A stretch of DNA of 64,000 nucleotides from positions 372,001 through 436,000 of the forward strand of contig NZ_JAUSPQ010000008.1 of NCBI RefSeq assembly GCF_030655665.1, in the 5' to 3' direction. Position numbers and translations under genes: made by a program. Origin of the DNA: Methanocorpusculum sp. GTDB lineage: Archaea > Halobacteriota > Methanomicrobia > Methanomicrobiales > Methanocorpusculaceae. Below are positions 16,573 through 25,984 of this stretch, in pieces. Position 1 is the first letter of the stretch. Every line of letters begins with the position of its first letter. The notes beneath the pieces are model-generated. The model saw nothing but the letters and a program-made list of their open reading frames with translations. It searched no databases and was not told the DNA's origin.

Positions 16573-19179
16573 ATGGATTTTCAGAGTTTTTGGAACGATA
16601 AACGATATCGTTATGGCATTATCGGACTCGCCGTCCTAATATGTACTTTACTTGCTTTCTGGATACGAATAATCCCGATGGCCGTCCTAGCCGGCACCGG
16701 AAATATGATCGCAGGCCCGGATGCGTGGTATAACCTCCGGTTAGTTGAAGTGGCTCTTGCAAACAACTTTGGGTATATCTTCTTCGAACCAATGACGCTG
16801 TATCCTACCGGACAGGAAATCGTCTGGGGTCCGCTCTTTACCTACATTGCCTCGTTCTTTGCTCTTATCGCAGGGGCCGCAACACGGGTGGACATTATCA
16901 CGGCAGTATCCTGGACCCCGGCAGTTCTCGGTGCACTCATGGTTCCGGTCATGTTCTTCCTTGGAAAAAGGATCGGCGACTGGAAAACAGGTTTCATCTC
17001 CGCGCTCTTCATTGCAGTTATAGGGGGTCAATTCCTCTCCCGTTCGCTTTACGGACATTTTGATCACCACATTGCGGAAACATTATTCTCTAGTTTATTC
17101 TGTCTCTGCTATGTGCTCACTTTGTATGCACTCAGCGATCACAAGATCGATCTCAAACAATTTTCAACATTGAAACTGCCTTTACTCTACGGAGTTATCT
17201 GCGGTATCGCATACTTCCTTGGGCTCCTTACGATGACTACCATGGTTGTCTTTGGTATGTTTGTAGCCGTATTTACGCTGATCCAGTTCATTCTGAATCA
17301 ATATTCAGGCAAACCAACTGAGTATCTCCTCAGTTTGAACGTGGTCACGTTTATCATTGCTGCACTTGGATTACTGCTGTACGGCATTCGTAATTTCAGT
17401 TTCGGTTTCACCGATTATTCATTAGGTCTGTTCCTCGTACATTTGCTCCTTGTTCTCGGCACGGTCGTATTATATCTTATATCGCGCCTCGTAACAAAAT
17501 TCGAAAAACCCTGGTATTATTATCTGATTACGCTGGTCATACTGCTGGCTACAGGTTCACTGATCCTTGCCCTCGCTCTCCCAGATCTCTTCAACTCATT
17601 GATCGGAAATCTTGCCGGGTTCTTCGCAAACAATGCCACTGCTGCGACCGTTCAGGAGATGTCTTCCTGGTCTTTTACCAGCGCAGTTTCATCATATAAC
17701 TGGGGAATTCTTCTTGCGATCGGCGGATTTATCTGCCTCCTCTGGAATATCTGGAAGCATCAAACGCCCGGTGTCCTCTTTGTCGTTATCTGGTCTTTCT
17801 TCATGTTCTTTGCGACATGTGCTCACATACGCTGGGAGTATTACTTTGCCGCAAATGTCGCGTTACTCGCAGCTGTATTCGTAGGATGGGCGATCACCTT
17901 TGCAGAAAAAGATCTTGGTTTACTTATTGCAAAACGCACAGAATCACAAAAACCAACTGAACCTGCAAACAAAAAACAAGCCAAAAAATCCAAAACTCAG
18001 GAGAAATCTGCTTCAGGAAAACCGGATCCGATCAAACTGGGTATCTTTGTTGTTATCATGATCATCGCAGTCGTATTTGTAGGTTCTTCATCTGCATATG
18101 CAGTTGAATTAAGTTCAGCCTCTGCAAACGGGGGGACGACACAGGACTGGATCGACGCGTGCGAGTGGCTCTCTGTAAATACTCCTGACACCGGGGTGGA
18201 TTATCTGACGATCTATGATGAATCTACATTTACCTATCCGCCTGAGTCCTATGGTGTTCTCTCATGGTGGGACTACGGGCATTACATCACAACCATCGGT
18301 AAGAGGATTCCAAACAGCAATCCGTTCCAGGCGGGAGTTTCTGGAGAGTATGGTGTTGCTGCCGTATTAACAAATACAGATGAGGCGCAGATCATGGAAA
18401 AGCTGGATCATCTTGGTACAAAGTACGTAATGACCGATTATCTGATGGCAAACGGCATCTTTGGAGCAATGGCCATCTGGAATGACACTACATTACAAAC
18501 CACCCCTTACTACTACACCTTCCTTCAACAGGGCTCAGACGGGACCTATTCCTATGTTTCAGCCCCTACACCCGAATTCTACAACACTTTGACCGTCAGG
18601 CTACAGAATTTTGACGGCTCGATGACTGATGCAGGAAGTGTTTATGTCGTGATCACCGACTCGACTGCAGGATACGGTGCTCCGGTGATTACATCTACAA
18701 AAGTTTACACTGATGTTGATGAAGCATGGACTGCAGCTGAGAATTATAACGCCAACGCGACCAGCGGAAAATATGCCTACGTAATCTCAGCCCCAACCGA
18801 TCTTACCAACTACAATCTTCCAAGTGTCAAGGTACCCGCACTTCAGCACTTCCGCTTAACGTATGAATCAACGACCTATGTCGTTGGAGGCTATGTAACC
18901 GGAGCAAATGAAGGCGGAACTGCATATGTAAAGACCTTCGAATATGTTCCCGGAGCTGTCATCAAAGGAGAGGGGATCATCGAAGTAGACGTTATAACGA
19001 ACAACGGCCGGACCTTCACCTACCGTCAGGAAAGTGTGGACGGGCAGTTTATTGTCCCCTATGTCACCTCGGGAAGTTCTTCTGACGTAAAAACCACCGG
19101 ACTATACACCATTGTTGGAACCGGGCAGACCTTCGCAGTCTCTGAACAAGCAGTGCAGAATGGTCTGACTATCAACTAA
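16573..19179 (+). CDS. aglB: Oligosaccharyltransferase AglB (STT3 family)
   Basis: Transfers lipid-linked oligosaccharide to Asn in N-X-S/T sequons on the outer membrane face. The 868-residue protein has about 12-13 membrane helices in its first half. The first acidic motif is around D50 (GPDAWYN), a second is FDHHIAE, and the signature WWDYG lies at residues 565-569 (SWWDYGHYITTIG) in the extracellular C-terminal domain. A Lys-rich segment (about 455-480) is a cytosolic loop before the last helix. The TATA-like aatatatag at 16541 places transcription almost at the ATG. Confidence 0.96.
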   Translation: MDFQSFWNDKRYRYGIIGLAVLICTLLAFWIRIIPMAVLAGTGNMIAGPDAWYNLRLVEVALANNFGYIFFEPMTLYPTGQEIVWGPLFTYIASFFALIAGAATRVDIITAVSWTPAVLGALMVPVMFFLGKRIGDWKTGFISALFIAVIGGQFLSRSLYGHFDHHIAETLFSSLFCLCYVLTLYALSDHKIDLKQFSTLKLPLLYGVICGIAYFLGLLTMTTMVVFGMFVAVFTLIQFILNQYSGKPTEYLLSLNVVTFIIAALGLLLYGIRNFSFGFTDYSLGLFLVHLLLVLGTVVLYLISRLVTKFEKPWYYYLITLVILLATGSLILALALPDLFNSLIGNLAGFFANNATAATVQEMSSWSFTSAVSSYNWGILLAIGGFICLLWNIWKHQTPGVLFVVIWSFFMFFATCAHIRWEYYFAANVALLAAVFVGWAITFAEKDLGLLIAKRTESQKPTEPANKKQAKKSKTQEKSASGKPDPIKLGIFVVIMIIAVVFVGSSSAYAVELSSASANGGTTQDWIDACEWLSVNTPDTGVDYLTIYDESTFTYPPESYGVLSWWDYGHYITTIGKRIPNSNPFQAGVSGEYGVAAVLTNTDEAQIMEKLDHLGTKYVMTDYLMANGIFGAMAIWNDTTLQTTPYYYTFLQQGSDGTYSYVSAPTPEFYNTLTVRLQNFDGSMTDAGSVYVVITDSTAGYGAPVITSTKVYTDVDEAWTAAENYNANATSGKYAYVISAPTDLTNYNLPSVKVPALQHFRLTYESTTYVVGGYVTGANEGGTAYVKTFEYVPGAVIKGEGIIEVDVITNNGRTFTYRQESVDGQFIVPYVTSGSSSDVKTTGLYTIVGTGQTFAVSEQAVQNGLTIN

Positions 19180-19224
19180 CTTTTTCCCACACTTTTATCA
19201 TAAACCACCTTCCATGTACTAATC

Positions 19225-19506
19225 ATGAGTACGTTCAAAGTTGGAGAGACCGTACGTTACGGTCGGACCGGCACTGTCGGAAAAATCGTGTCGTTTATGG
19301 AAGAAAGGGGAGACACTTTCGCCGAACTTGACAGCACTGGTATGTACTACCGAATAGATCAGCTCACCGTGATTAAAGAAGGGAGACATCATGTGACAAA
19401 ATCACATGACTTCAAGAAAGATTTCAAAGAGGAACAGGAAAAAATACAGGATATGCAGGAAAATGCCTGGCAAAATACCGATCAGAGTTGTGAAGGCGGA
19501 GGATAA
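19225..19506 (+). CDS. DUF2098 family protein
   Basis: A 93-residue acidic protein. The first 55 residues ([20 protein letters not shown] ... [19 protein letters not shown]) form the small beta-barrel-like DUF2098 domain, which is largely confined to methanogens. The remaining 35 residues are charged and glutamine-rich, probably an extended helix. Its function is unknown; the barrel resembles SH3-like KOW-type folds (inference). It is monocistronic, 60 bases before the aIF2 gamma gene. Confidence 0.8.
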   Translation: MSTFKVGETVRYGRTGTVGKIVSFMEERGDTFAELDSTGMYYRIDQLTVIKEGRHHVTKSHDFKKDFKEEQEKIQDMQENAWQNTDQSCEGGG

Positions 19507-19565
19507 ATCCGGTATCACACACATATATCAGTGTTGAAGTCAACTATATAGGGTTAGAGGAGGTT

Positions 19566-20810
19566 TTGGTTTCTTTGCATGATCCTACAATACCAAACGT
19601 AAATATCGGCGTAGTTGGTCACGTTGACCATGGCAAGACTACATTAGTCAGCCAGCTTACCGGCTCGTGGACAGACCGCCACAGTGAAGAACTGAAGCGC
19701 GGGATCTCGATCCGGCTTGGGTACGCCGACGCAACGTTTTATAAATGTCCAAAATGCGGGGGTGCAGATCTCTATACAAATACAGAGGTATGCCCCACCT
19801 GCGGTGAAAAACTTGAAGCAGTCAGATCTGTTTCATTCGTAGATGCACCGGGTCATGAAACACTCATGGCAACGATGCTCTCAGGCTCTGCCATCATGGA
19901 CGGCGCGATGCTCGTTATTGCGGCAAATGAGCCGTGTCCGCAGCCTCAGACCAAAGAACATCTTATGGCTCTGGAGCTGACCGGCATCAAAAACATCGTC
20001 ATAGTTCAGAATAAGATCGATGTTGTTCCGCAAAAAAAGGCGCTGGAAAACTATAAACAGATCAAAGCATTTGTAAAAGGAACGGTCGCTGAAAATGCAC
20101 CGATCATTCCGGTCTCTGCACAGAAAAGGATAAACTTCGGCATGCTTCTGGATGCGCTGAATTCCACCATCCCTGATGTTGAGCGCGAGTCCGATGTCAC
20201 GCCGACCATGCTGATTGCACGGTCATTTGATGTTAACCGTCCGGGCAGTTCCTGGAAAGATATCAAAGGCGGCGTTATCGGAGGTTCACTTATTCGCGGC
20301 GAGTTCCACGAAGGTGATGATATTGAAATCCGTCCCGGCAGACAATACATGTCGGAGAACAAAGCAAAGTGGGAACCGATCACAACCAGGATCACCTCGA
20401 TGAACAAGGCATCCCATAAGGTCCTCACGGCAACGCCCGGTGGACTGGCAGCGATCGGCACGAAACTCGATCCGGCCATCACCAAAAGTGACACGCTTGT
20501 TGGACAGGTTGCCGGCATGGCGGGATCACTGCCGCCCGTGTGGGAAAAACTCAGGTTCGATGTCACGCTCATGGAGCGTGTAGTCGGTTCATCAGCTGAA
20601 CTGAACATCGAGCCGCTCAAACTCAAAGAGCCGCTGATGCTTTCTGTTGGAACAGCTGTAACTGTGGGAATCGTTCTTGCAGCGAAGAAAAACCAGGCTG
20701 AAGTCATGCTGAAACGTCCGGTCTGCGCCGAAGTAGGTTCCAGGATCGCAATCAGCCGTCAGGTAGGGGGCAGATGGCGTTTGATCGGCATGGGTCTTCT
20801 GACCGAGTAA
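19566..20810 (+). CDS. eif2g: Translation initiation factor aIF2 subunit gamma
   Basis: The GTPase subunit of aIF2, which carries initiator Met-tRNA to the small ribosomal subunit. The 414 residues show G1 [10 protein letters not shown], a zinc knuckle (CPKCGGADL ... CPTCG), G3 DAPGHE, and G4 NKID, with beta-barrel domains II and III after residue 210. There is no ATG at the N-terminus: the frame opens with TTG at 19566 or TTG at 19575. A strong gaggagg at 19557-19563 precedes them; spacing is two bases to the first and eleven to the second. It heads the cluster that runs to L40e. Confidence 0.95.
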   Translation: MVSLHDPTIPNVNIGVVGHVDHGKTTLVSQLTGSWTDRHSEELKRGISIRLGYADATFYKCPKCGGADLYTNTEVCPTCGEKLEAVRSVSFVDAPGHETLMATMLSGSAIMDGAMLVIAANEPCPQPQTKEHLMALELTGIKNIVIVQNKIDVVPQKKALENYKQIKAFVKGTVAENAPIIPVSAQKRINFGMLLDALNSTIPDVERESDVTPTMLIARSFDVNRPGSSWKDIKGGVIGGSLIRGEFHEGDDIEIRPGRQYMSENKAKWEPITTRITSMNKASHKVLTATPGGLAAIGTKLDPAITKSDTLVGQVAGMAGSLPPVWEKLRFDVTLMERVVGSSAELNIEPLKLKEPLMLSVGTAVTVGIVLAAKKNQAEVMLKRPVCAEVGSRIAISRQVGGRWRLIGMGLLTE

Positions 20811-21187
20811 CGGTCATCTTAGACACAAATGCCCTGATGATGCCTGCACAGTTCAACGTTGACCTTTTCGAAGGTCTGCGTGAACTCCTGGGCGCCTATG
20901 ACGCGCTCGTGCCTGCTGAGGTGGTGTACGAACTGCGCGGTCTTTCGATGGGACGGGGAAAGGATGCGGCAGCTGCGCGATTTGGTTTGACCGTTCTAAC
21001 CCGCTGCACTGTCCTTTCGGAACTGGCAGAAAATATCCCTGTTGATGACAAAGTCATCCGCACAGCAGAGATGTTTAATGCTGTAGTAGTTACCAATGAT
21101 AGAGAATTGAGAAATCGTCTGAAACAACACCGTATCCCGGTCGTTGTTCTCAGATCACGCTGCAAACTAGAACTAATTGGAAAATAA
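20774..21187 (+). CDS. PIN-domain nuclease, Fcf1/VapC9-like
   Basis: A 137-residue PIN-domain protein. [11 protein letters not shown] supplies the first acidic residue, EVVYELRGL the second, and [23 protein letters not shown] the last acidic cluster. This arrangement matches the archaeal Fcf1/Utp24-like PIN proteins implicated in rRNA processing. It overlaps the end of the aIF2 gamma gene by 37 bases and is followed by the rpo7 gene, a common archaeal order, so it is probably a housekeeping RNase and not a toxin; no antitoxin gene is adjacent. Confidence 0.87.
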   Translation: MAFDRHGSSDRVTVILDTNALMMPAQFNVDLFEGLRELLGAYDALVPAEVVYELRGLSMGRGKDAAAARFGLTVLTRCTVLSELAENIPVDDKVIRTAEMFNAVVVTNDRELRNRLKQHRIPVVVLRSRCKLELIGK

Positions 21188-21210
21188 GCAAAACAGGCGA
21201 GGAGACAAAT

Positions 21211-21783
21211 ATGTATTATAAGCTGAAACTAAACGACAAAGTCAGAGTCCCCCCGGAACGCATGGGTGAAGATCTCAACACCGTTATTCTTGACGTCCTG
21301 CAGGAACAGTTTGAAGGGAGTGTTGACAAAGAGATGGGTATTTTCATCGCAGTGACCAGCGTTGACCGTGTTGGCGATGGAGAGATCATCTACAGTGATG
21401 GAGGCGTGTATTACGACGTTGACTTTATCGCTGTTGTACTCCGCTTATCCCTCCAGGAAATAATCGAAGGAGTTGTCGTCGAGACAACAAGCTTTGGGGC
21501 ATTCGTGTCTCTCGGTCCGATCGATGCCATGCTTCACATGAGTCAGATATCCGATGAATACATCGATTATGATGAGAAAAACTCACGCCTTGTCTGTAAA
21601 GACAGCGGCAGAACGATTGGCGTTGGCGACAGTCTGCGCGCAAGAGTTGTTGCTCTCTCCTTAAACGAACGTGATCCCCGTGAATCAAAGATCGGTCTGA
21701 CGATGCGTCAGCCGGGCCTCGGCACTCTTGCATGGATCGAAGAGGACATGAACAAAGAGAAAGCTGAGAAGGAATCGAAGTAA
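21211..21783 (+). CDS. rpo7: DNA-directed RNA polymerase subunit E' (Rpo7)
   Basis: Stalk subunit of RNA polymerase, homologue of eukaryotic Rpb7. The 190 residues comprise an N-terminal RNP-like domain (MYYKLKLNDKVRVPPERMG) and a C-terminal S1 domain (EGVVVETTSFGAFVSLGPID, then HMSQISDEYI), which binds the emerging transcript. A GGCGAGGAG sits ahead of the start. Its stop and the start of spt4 overlap by one base (taatg). It normally pairs with Rpo4, which is not in this window. Confidence 0.96.
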   Translation: MYYKLKLNDKVRVPPERMGEDLNTVILDVLQEQFEGSVDKEMGIFIAVTSVDRVGDGEIIYSDGGVYYDVDFIAVVLRLSLQEIIEGVVVETTSFGAFVSLGPIDAMLHMSQISDEYIDYDEKNSRLVCKDSGRTIGVGDSLRARVVALSLNERDPRESKIGLTMRQPGLGTLAWIEEDMNKEKAEKESK

Positions 21784-22001
21784 TGGCAGCAAAACGTTCC
21801 ACACAAAAGAAACTCCTGCAGGCATGCCGAAACTGTCACAAAATCCTTGAAGCGGATAAAACTGTCTGTCCCGAATGTCAGGGTAATGCCCTGACGCCTG
21901 AATGGTTCGGGTACCTCGTGATCATCGACTCGCGCCACTCTGATGTTGCAGAGAAGATGAACATAGAATTTAACGGCAGATACGCAATCAAGGTACGATA
22001 A
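21783..22001 (+). CDS. spt4: Transcription elongation factor Spt4 (RpoE'')
   Basis: A 72-residue zinc-ribbon protein with CRNCHKIL and CPECQG as the two metal-binding knuckles, followed by PEWFGYLVIIDS, the Spt5-binding part. Spt4 forms a processivity factor with Spt5, clamping RNA polymerase. Its length and its position immediately after rpo7 are standard in Euryarchaeota. The next gene starts at the base following its stop. Confidence 0.95.
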   Translation: MAAKRSTQKKLLQACRNCHKILEADKTVCPECQGNALTPEWFGYLVIIDSRHSDVAEKMNIEFNGRYAIKVR

Positions 22002-22487
22002 ATGCTAACGCTCCCGCCAGAGAACCGGTGGCTCTTCAGAGAGCCGTTCGGTACTGTTTTTTCTGATTTTTCCATGGTCATTCCTTATCTTGAAGGAAAG
22101 ATATTCTGTACTGTCGGGGATGTTGTCACTCACAATGCATTATCCGCAGGTCTTATCCCGTCGATAGGGGTCATTGACGGATTTACCAAACGTTCTCCCT
22201 ATCTCAGAATGCCGGAGATCCGTGGACATATCCTGCATGTGACAAACCCCGCAGGAACGATCACGGATGAACTCGTTTCCGCGCTCCGTGAAGCACAGGG
22301 AAAAATGCCCTGTGTGGTCATGGTCAGGGGCGAAGAGGATCTTGCCGTCCTTCCGCTCACAGAAATCCTGCCGGATGGCGCCGTAATTCTGTACGGTCAG
22401 CCGGAAGAGGGACTTGTTGTCTGCGAAGTAAACAAAAAGCTTCGTGCCGATGCAAAAAAACTGTTGACCTATTTTGTCAGTCTATGA
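22002..22487 (+). CDS. GTP-dependent dephospho-CoA kinase (DUF359)
   Basis: A 161-residue protein of the DUF359 family, shown in Thermococcus to phosphorylate dephospho-CoA with GTP, the last step of archaeal coenzyme A synthesis. Conserved stretches are EPFGTVFSD, TVGDVVTHN, PSIGVIDGFTKR, NPAGTITDEL, MVRGEEDLAVLP, and YGQPEEGLVV. The length is usual for the family. It is translationally packed between spt4 and rps24e, as in many euryarchaeal genomes; the biosynthetic role comes from the family, not from this context. Confidence 0.93.
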   Translation: MLTLPPENRWLFREPFGTVFSDFSMVIPYLEGKIFCTVGDVVTHNALSAGLIPSIGVIDGFTKRSPYLRMPEIRGHILHVTNPAGTITDELVSALREAQGKMPCVVMVRGEEDLAVLPLTEILPDGAVILYGQPEEGLVVCEVNKKLRADAKKLLTYFVSL

Positions 22488-22531
22488 CGCCAGTATTAAA
22501 TATACTGCATTCCAATAATTGTGGGATATCG

Positions 22532-22825
22532 ATGGAGATTAAGATTACCTCTAATACCAGGAACGAGCTTTTAAGCCGTAACGAGCTTGCATTCAACGCA
22601 AGTTATGAAGGTCCAACCCCGGCCCGTTCTGACATCGGCGCAAAAATTGCCGCGATGCACAATGCCCCTGTTGAAAACCTGATCCTCTCCCCGTTAAAGG
22701 GGCGCTTTGGAACGAAAGCAGTGACCGGTGTAGCCCGCATTTACGACACCCCGGAAGCACTCAAATCCACTGAACGCGAGTTTCTGATTATACGCGGACA
22801 GCCCAAAGCAGAAAAGGAGGAGTAA
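22532..22825 (+). CDS. rps24e: 30S ribosomal protein S24e
   Basis: A 97-residue ribosomal protein of the archaeal/eukaryotic S24e family. The start [14 protein letters not shown] is standard, and the core has [18 protein letters not shown], and [17 protein letters not shown]. The frame is open back to 22484, overlapping the DUF359 gene, but the ATG at 22532 gives the family length and N-terminus. A GGAGATT-like region overlaps the start; a clear RBS is not seen. Two bases separate its stop from rps27ae. Confidence 0.95.
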   Translation: MEIKITSNTRNELLSRNELAFNASYEGPTPARSDIGAKIAAMHNAPVENLILSPLKGRFGTKAVTGVARIYDTPEALKSTEREFLIIRGQPKAEKEE

Positions 22826-22827
22826 AA

Positions 22828-23010
22828 ATGGCAGCAAAGAAGGTAGTAAAAGCAACCCCGAAACGCAGCGAACTTTACACCGTTGACGGACAGGGAAAAG
22901 CAACTACTGCTCACCGTACATGCCCGCGCTGTGGAGCCGGTGTCTTTATGGGTGAACACTCAGACCGATTTACCTGCGGAAAGTGCGGGTACACCGAGTT
23001 TAAGCAATAA
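22828..23010 (+). CDS. rps27ae: 30S ribosomal protein S27ae
   Basis: A 60-residue zinc-binding ribosomal protein. The C-terminal CPRCG ... CGKCGYTEF supplies four Cys ligands. The basic N-terminus ([15 protein letters not shown]) is expected, and the ubiquitin fusion of eukaryotes is absent, as in all archaea. An AAAGGAGGAGTAAAA segment directly before the ATG is a strong RBS that lies in the end of rps24e. Confidence 0.96.
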   Translation: MAAKKVVKATPKRSELYTVDGQGKATTAHRTCPRCGAGVFMGEHSDRFTCGKCGYTEFKQ

Positions 23011-23023
23011 TATACATTACATT

Positions 23024-24601
23024 ATGCCCGAAAAAAGGGTCATCGGCATTGAAGGAACAGCATGGAACTTCAGTGCCGCTGTTTTTGCGGAAGATTTAGT
23101 TTGTCTTCATTCCTCACCCTACGCTCCGCCAACAGGCGGTATCCATCCGCGTGAGGCTGCTCAGCATCATGCTTCTGTTGCATCCGATGTTATCAGAAAA
23201 GCTCTGGATGAAGCAGGAGGCAGGATCGATGCCGTTGCATTTTCAATTGGTCCCGGACTTGGACCGTCACTCAGGATAGCGGCGACCACGGCACGGACCC
23301 TTGCGCTCAAACTTGGCGTACCACTGATCGGCGTGAATCACTGTGTCGCCCATGTGGAGATCGGCAGATGGTACACAAAGTTTGCCGACCCGATCGTGCT
23401 CTACGCATCCGGTGCAAACACCCAGGTCCTTGGATTTCTGAATGGGAAATACCGTATCTTTGGCGAAACGCTGGATATTGGGCTTGGCAATGCTCTCGAC
23501 AAGTTTGCGCGGAGTCACGACCTTCCTCACCCCGGGGGTCCCATCATCGAGAACCTGGCGAAGAACGGATCATACATCCCTCTTCCCTACACCGTGAAAG
23601 GAATGGATCTCGCGTTCTCCGGGCTGATGAGTGCCGCAAAGGAAGCGACCATGCGCGGTGCATCCATGGAAGATGTCTGTTTCAGTTTTCAGGAAACGGC
23701 ATTTGCCATGTGTGTTGAAGTGACCGAACGGGCCCTCGCCCACACGGGAAAGGATGAGGTCATCTTGGTCGGCGGCGTCGGGGCAAATGCACGCCTGCAG
23801 GAAATGCTTGGGATCATGTGTGCAGAACGCGGAGCGAAGTTCATGGCGCCCCCGCGAACGTATATGGGGGACAACGGCGCGATGATCGCCTACACCGGGA
23901 AAATCATGCTGGAAGCCGGATCCACCATCCCAATCGCTGACTCAGTCGTGAATCCCGGATTCCGCTCGGATCAGGTCGAAGTGACGTGGCGGCTCGATGC
24001 TGGCCTGCTCTTCGCACCTGGTCAGTCGAAAACTGCTGAGCGCGGCGCAGAGGCATCGGTGAACCTCACGGATAAGGATGTGGTAAAAACACGTTTGTCC
24101 AAAGGATACCGGGTACCTGAACTCGATCAGCATCTGATCATCGAACGGACACGTGCCGAAGCGCGTTCCATCTCTGCTGCGAGACGCGCCGGGGTCCCGG
24201 TCCCGGTGATCCGTGATGTTACCGACCACGAGATCGTCATGGAAAAACTCGACGGCGATGTGCTCAAATACGTCATGAATGAAGATTACGCTCATGGTGC
24301 GGGGATCACGGTTGGAAAACTGCACAAAGCAGGCATAACCCACGGTGATCTGACGACCTCCAACATGATCTGGCACAACGGTCGTATCTATCTCATCGAC
24401 TTTGGTCTCTCACAGATCACCGGGGAGATCGAACCGCGCGGAGTCGATCTTCATGTTCTGTTCCAGACACTGGAAAGCACGACAGAAGATCCGGAATCTC
24501 TGAAAAATGCATTCATCGAAGGATACTGCGCGGCGTTTCCTGATGCCGCGAGCGTGATCCTGCGCGAACACGAGATCGAACTTCGCGGGAGATACTTATG
24601 A
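23024..24601 (+). CDS. kae1-bud32: KEOPS complex Kae1-Bud32 fusion protein
   Basis: A 525-residue fusion. The first 325 residues are Kae1 (TsaD family), the threonylcarbamoyl transferase for t6A37 of tRNA, with the iron-binding NHCVAHVEIG motif, GPGLGPSLR, and GGVGANARLQ. The last 190 residues are Bud32, a small atypical kinase/ATPase, with THGDLTTSNMIWHNG (catalytic loop) and LIDFGLSQ (DFG). Fusion occurs in many euryarchaea. The ATG at 23024 gives the conserved MPEKRVIGIEGTAWNFS; the longer open frame overlaps rps27ae and is not used. The stop overlaps the next start as ATGA. Confidence 0.96.
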   Translation: MPEKRVIGIEGTAWNFSAAVFAEDLVCLHSSPYAPPTGGIHPREAAQHHASVASDVIRKALDEAGGRIDAVAFSIGPGLGPSLRIAATTARTLALKLGVPLIGVNHCVAHVEIGRWYTKFADPIVLYASGANTQVLGFLNGKYRIFGETLDIGLGNALDKFARSHDLPHPGGPIIENLAKNGSYIPLPYTVKGMDLAFSGLMSAAKEATMRGASMEDVCFSFQETAFAMCVEVTERALAHTGKDEVILVGGVGANARLQEMLGIMCAERGAKFMAPPRTYMGDNGAMIAYTGKIMLEAGSTIPIADSVVNPGFRSDQVEVTWRLDAGLLFAPGQSKTAERGAEASVNLTDKDVVKTRLSKGYRVPELDQHLIIERTRAEARSISAARRAGVPVPVIRDVTDHEIVMEKLDGDVLKYVMNEDYAHGAGITVGKLHKAGITHGDLTTSNMIWHNGRIYLIDFGLSQITGEIEPRGVDLHVLFQTLESTTEDPESLKNAFIEGYCAAFPDAASVILREHEIELRGRYL

Positions 24602-25155
24602 TAACCGTCGTTACCGGAAACAAAAACAAAGCTGCCGAAGTCGCCGCATTCTTTCACGGGATCGCGGACGTCTCGCATATCTCCTTTGACTGCATCGAAC
24701 CGCAGTCGGACGATATTGCAGAGATCGCCCGGGCAAAAGCAGAGCAGGCCTATGCTGCCCTTAAGATCCCGCTGATCGTTGACGACACCGGACTCTTCAT
24801 CGAAGCATTATCCGGATTTCCCGGCCCGTACGCTGCATACATTCAGGATACCCTTGGAAACGCCGGTGTTCTGCGCCTTATGGGGGGTATCACCAACCGC
24901 CGTGCTTATTTCGCCACCTCGATCGCCTATATTGATGAAACCGGCGTGCAGACCTTTGAAGGCAGGGTCGAGGGTGAGATCACCGACGCTCCCCGCGGAA
25001 CGGATGGATTTGGCTACGACCCGATATTTTCCGTTCAGGGACGCACCCTTGCCGAGATGGATATGCACGAGAAAAACACCGTTTCCCATCGCGCCCGTGC
25101 CCTTTTCGCCTTTCGTGAATGGTATATTTCAGCACGGTCTGAACGGAATCGTTAA
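24598..25155 (+). CDS. rdgB: Non-canonical purine NTP pyrophosphatase (RdgB/HAM1)
   Basis: Hydrolyses dITP, XTP and similar damaged nucleotides to monophosphates, cleaning the NTP pool. The 185 residues show TGNKNKAAEV at the N-terminus, then DIAEIARAKA, VDDTGLFIEAL (acidic active site), GFPGPYAAY, and GTDGFGYDPIF. It is coupled to kae1-bud32 by an ATGA overlap, a frequent archaeal pairing. The length matches the family. Confidence 0.95.
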   Translation: MITVVTGNKNKAAEVAAFFHGIADVSHISFDCIEPQSDDIAEIARAKAEQAYAALKIPLIVDDTGLFIEALSGFPGPYAAYIQDTLGNAGVLRLMGGITNRRAYFATSIAYIDETGVQTFEGRVEGEITDAPRGTDGFGYDPIFSVQGRTLAEMDMHEKNTVSHRARALFAFREWYISARSERNR

Positions 25156-25205
25156 TATGAACAAGAGCATACATACTAGAACTCAATATACGGGGTTATT
25201 CATAG

Positions 25206-25349
25206 ATGAGATTCCCAGAAGCAGAAGCCAGACTTCTTAATGTTAAAGTTTGCATGAAATGCAACGCACGTAACGCTGTTCGCGCAACGACCTGCCGCAA
25301 ATGCGGTTCATCGTCCCTTCGCCCGAAGAATAAAGAACGCAAAGCATAA
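25206..25349 (+). CDS. rpl40e: 50S ribosomal protein L40e
   Basis: A 47-residue protein, ATG at 25206 to TAA at 25347-25349. Four cysteines in CMKCN and CRKCG form the zinc site of L40e, the start reads [16 protein letters not shown], and the C-terminus is basic (RPKNKERKA). No ubiquitin domain is present, as expected for archaea. It lies 50 bases after rdgB at the end of the translation cluster. Confidence 0.93.
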   Translation: MRFPEAEARLLNVKVCMKCNARNAVRATTCRKCGSSSLRPKNKERKA

Positions 25350-25435
25350 TCTTTCGCATAGTTTTGGTGCGGGATTTTGCACCGTCCCATTTTTTTGCAT
25401 GAAAGTATCGTTCCTGAAATAAAGAGCACACCGAC

Positions 25436-25984
25436 ATGAAACCATCATTTTCTGATTTGACAATGTGGATTCTCTCCATCTGTGTTTTTGCAGCTGTTTT
25501 TATCTGTATTATCTGTAATCTGGCACTCACAAATACCGTCGGCTGGCTGGTCTATCCGGTCTGCTCATTGTTGTTCGGCTGGCTTGTCCTGATGCCCCTG
25601 CTCTATTACAAAAAGAGAGGGCTGAAAATGTCTCTCGGCATCATCACGGCATTACTTCTGCCGTTTCTCCTGATACTCGATCAGTTCAGCGGGGATACTA
25701 ACTGGTTCCTGCCTATCGGCGTGCCGGTTTCAGCCACGGGAATCGTCTTCATGTGGCTCGTATACGGTCTGCTGATCAAACCGCGGAGCATATGGTTTAC
25801 TGTCCCTGCAATCATTTTCCTCAGCGGTCTCCTTTGTATCTGCATTGACCTGATCATCAAAAACGCGCTTGGCGAGGCAGGATTTCCCTGGGGATATCTT
25901 GTTGCCAGTAGTACCTGTCTTCTGGCGATCGTGATCTCTGTTATAGGCTTTGTAATAAAAAAGAGAAGTACTCAGACCGAGTAA
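25436..25984 (+). CDS. Hypothetical multi-pass membrane protein
   Basis: A 182-residue protein with about six hydrophobic segments separated by short basic loops (YYKKRGLK; IKPRSIW; VIKKRSTQ). No family is recognised. Positive residues at loop ends suggest an ordinary inner-membrane topology. Its 3' end overlaps the convergent DUF1917-like gene by 13 bases. It follows rpl40e by 86 bases and may have its own promoter. Confidence 0.72.
   Translation: MKPSFSDLTMWILSICVFAAVFICIICNLALTNTVGWLVYPVCSLLFGWLVLMPLLYYKKRGLKMSLGIITALLLPFLLILDQFSGDTNWFLPIGVPVSATGIVFMWLVYGLLIKPRSIWFTVPAIIFLSGLLCICIDLIIKNALGEAGFPWGYLVASSTCLLAIVISVIGFVIKKRSTQTE

Noticed and set aside
20774-21187. PIN protein as a VapC toxin
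   Set aside because: There is no adjacent antitoxin and the gene lies in a conserved ribosome/transcription cluster, which fits an rRNA-processing role.
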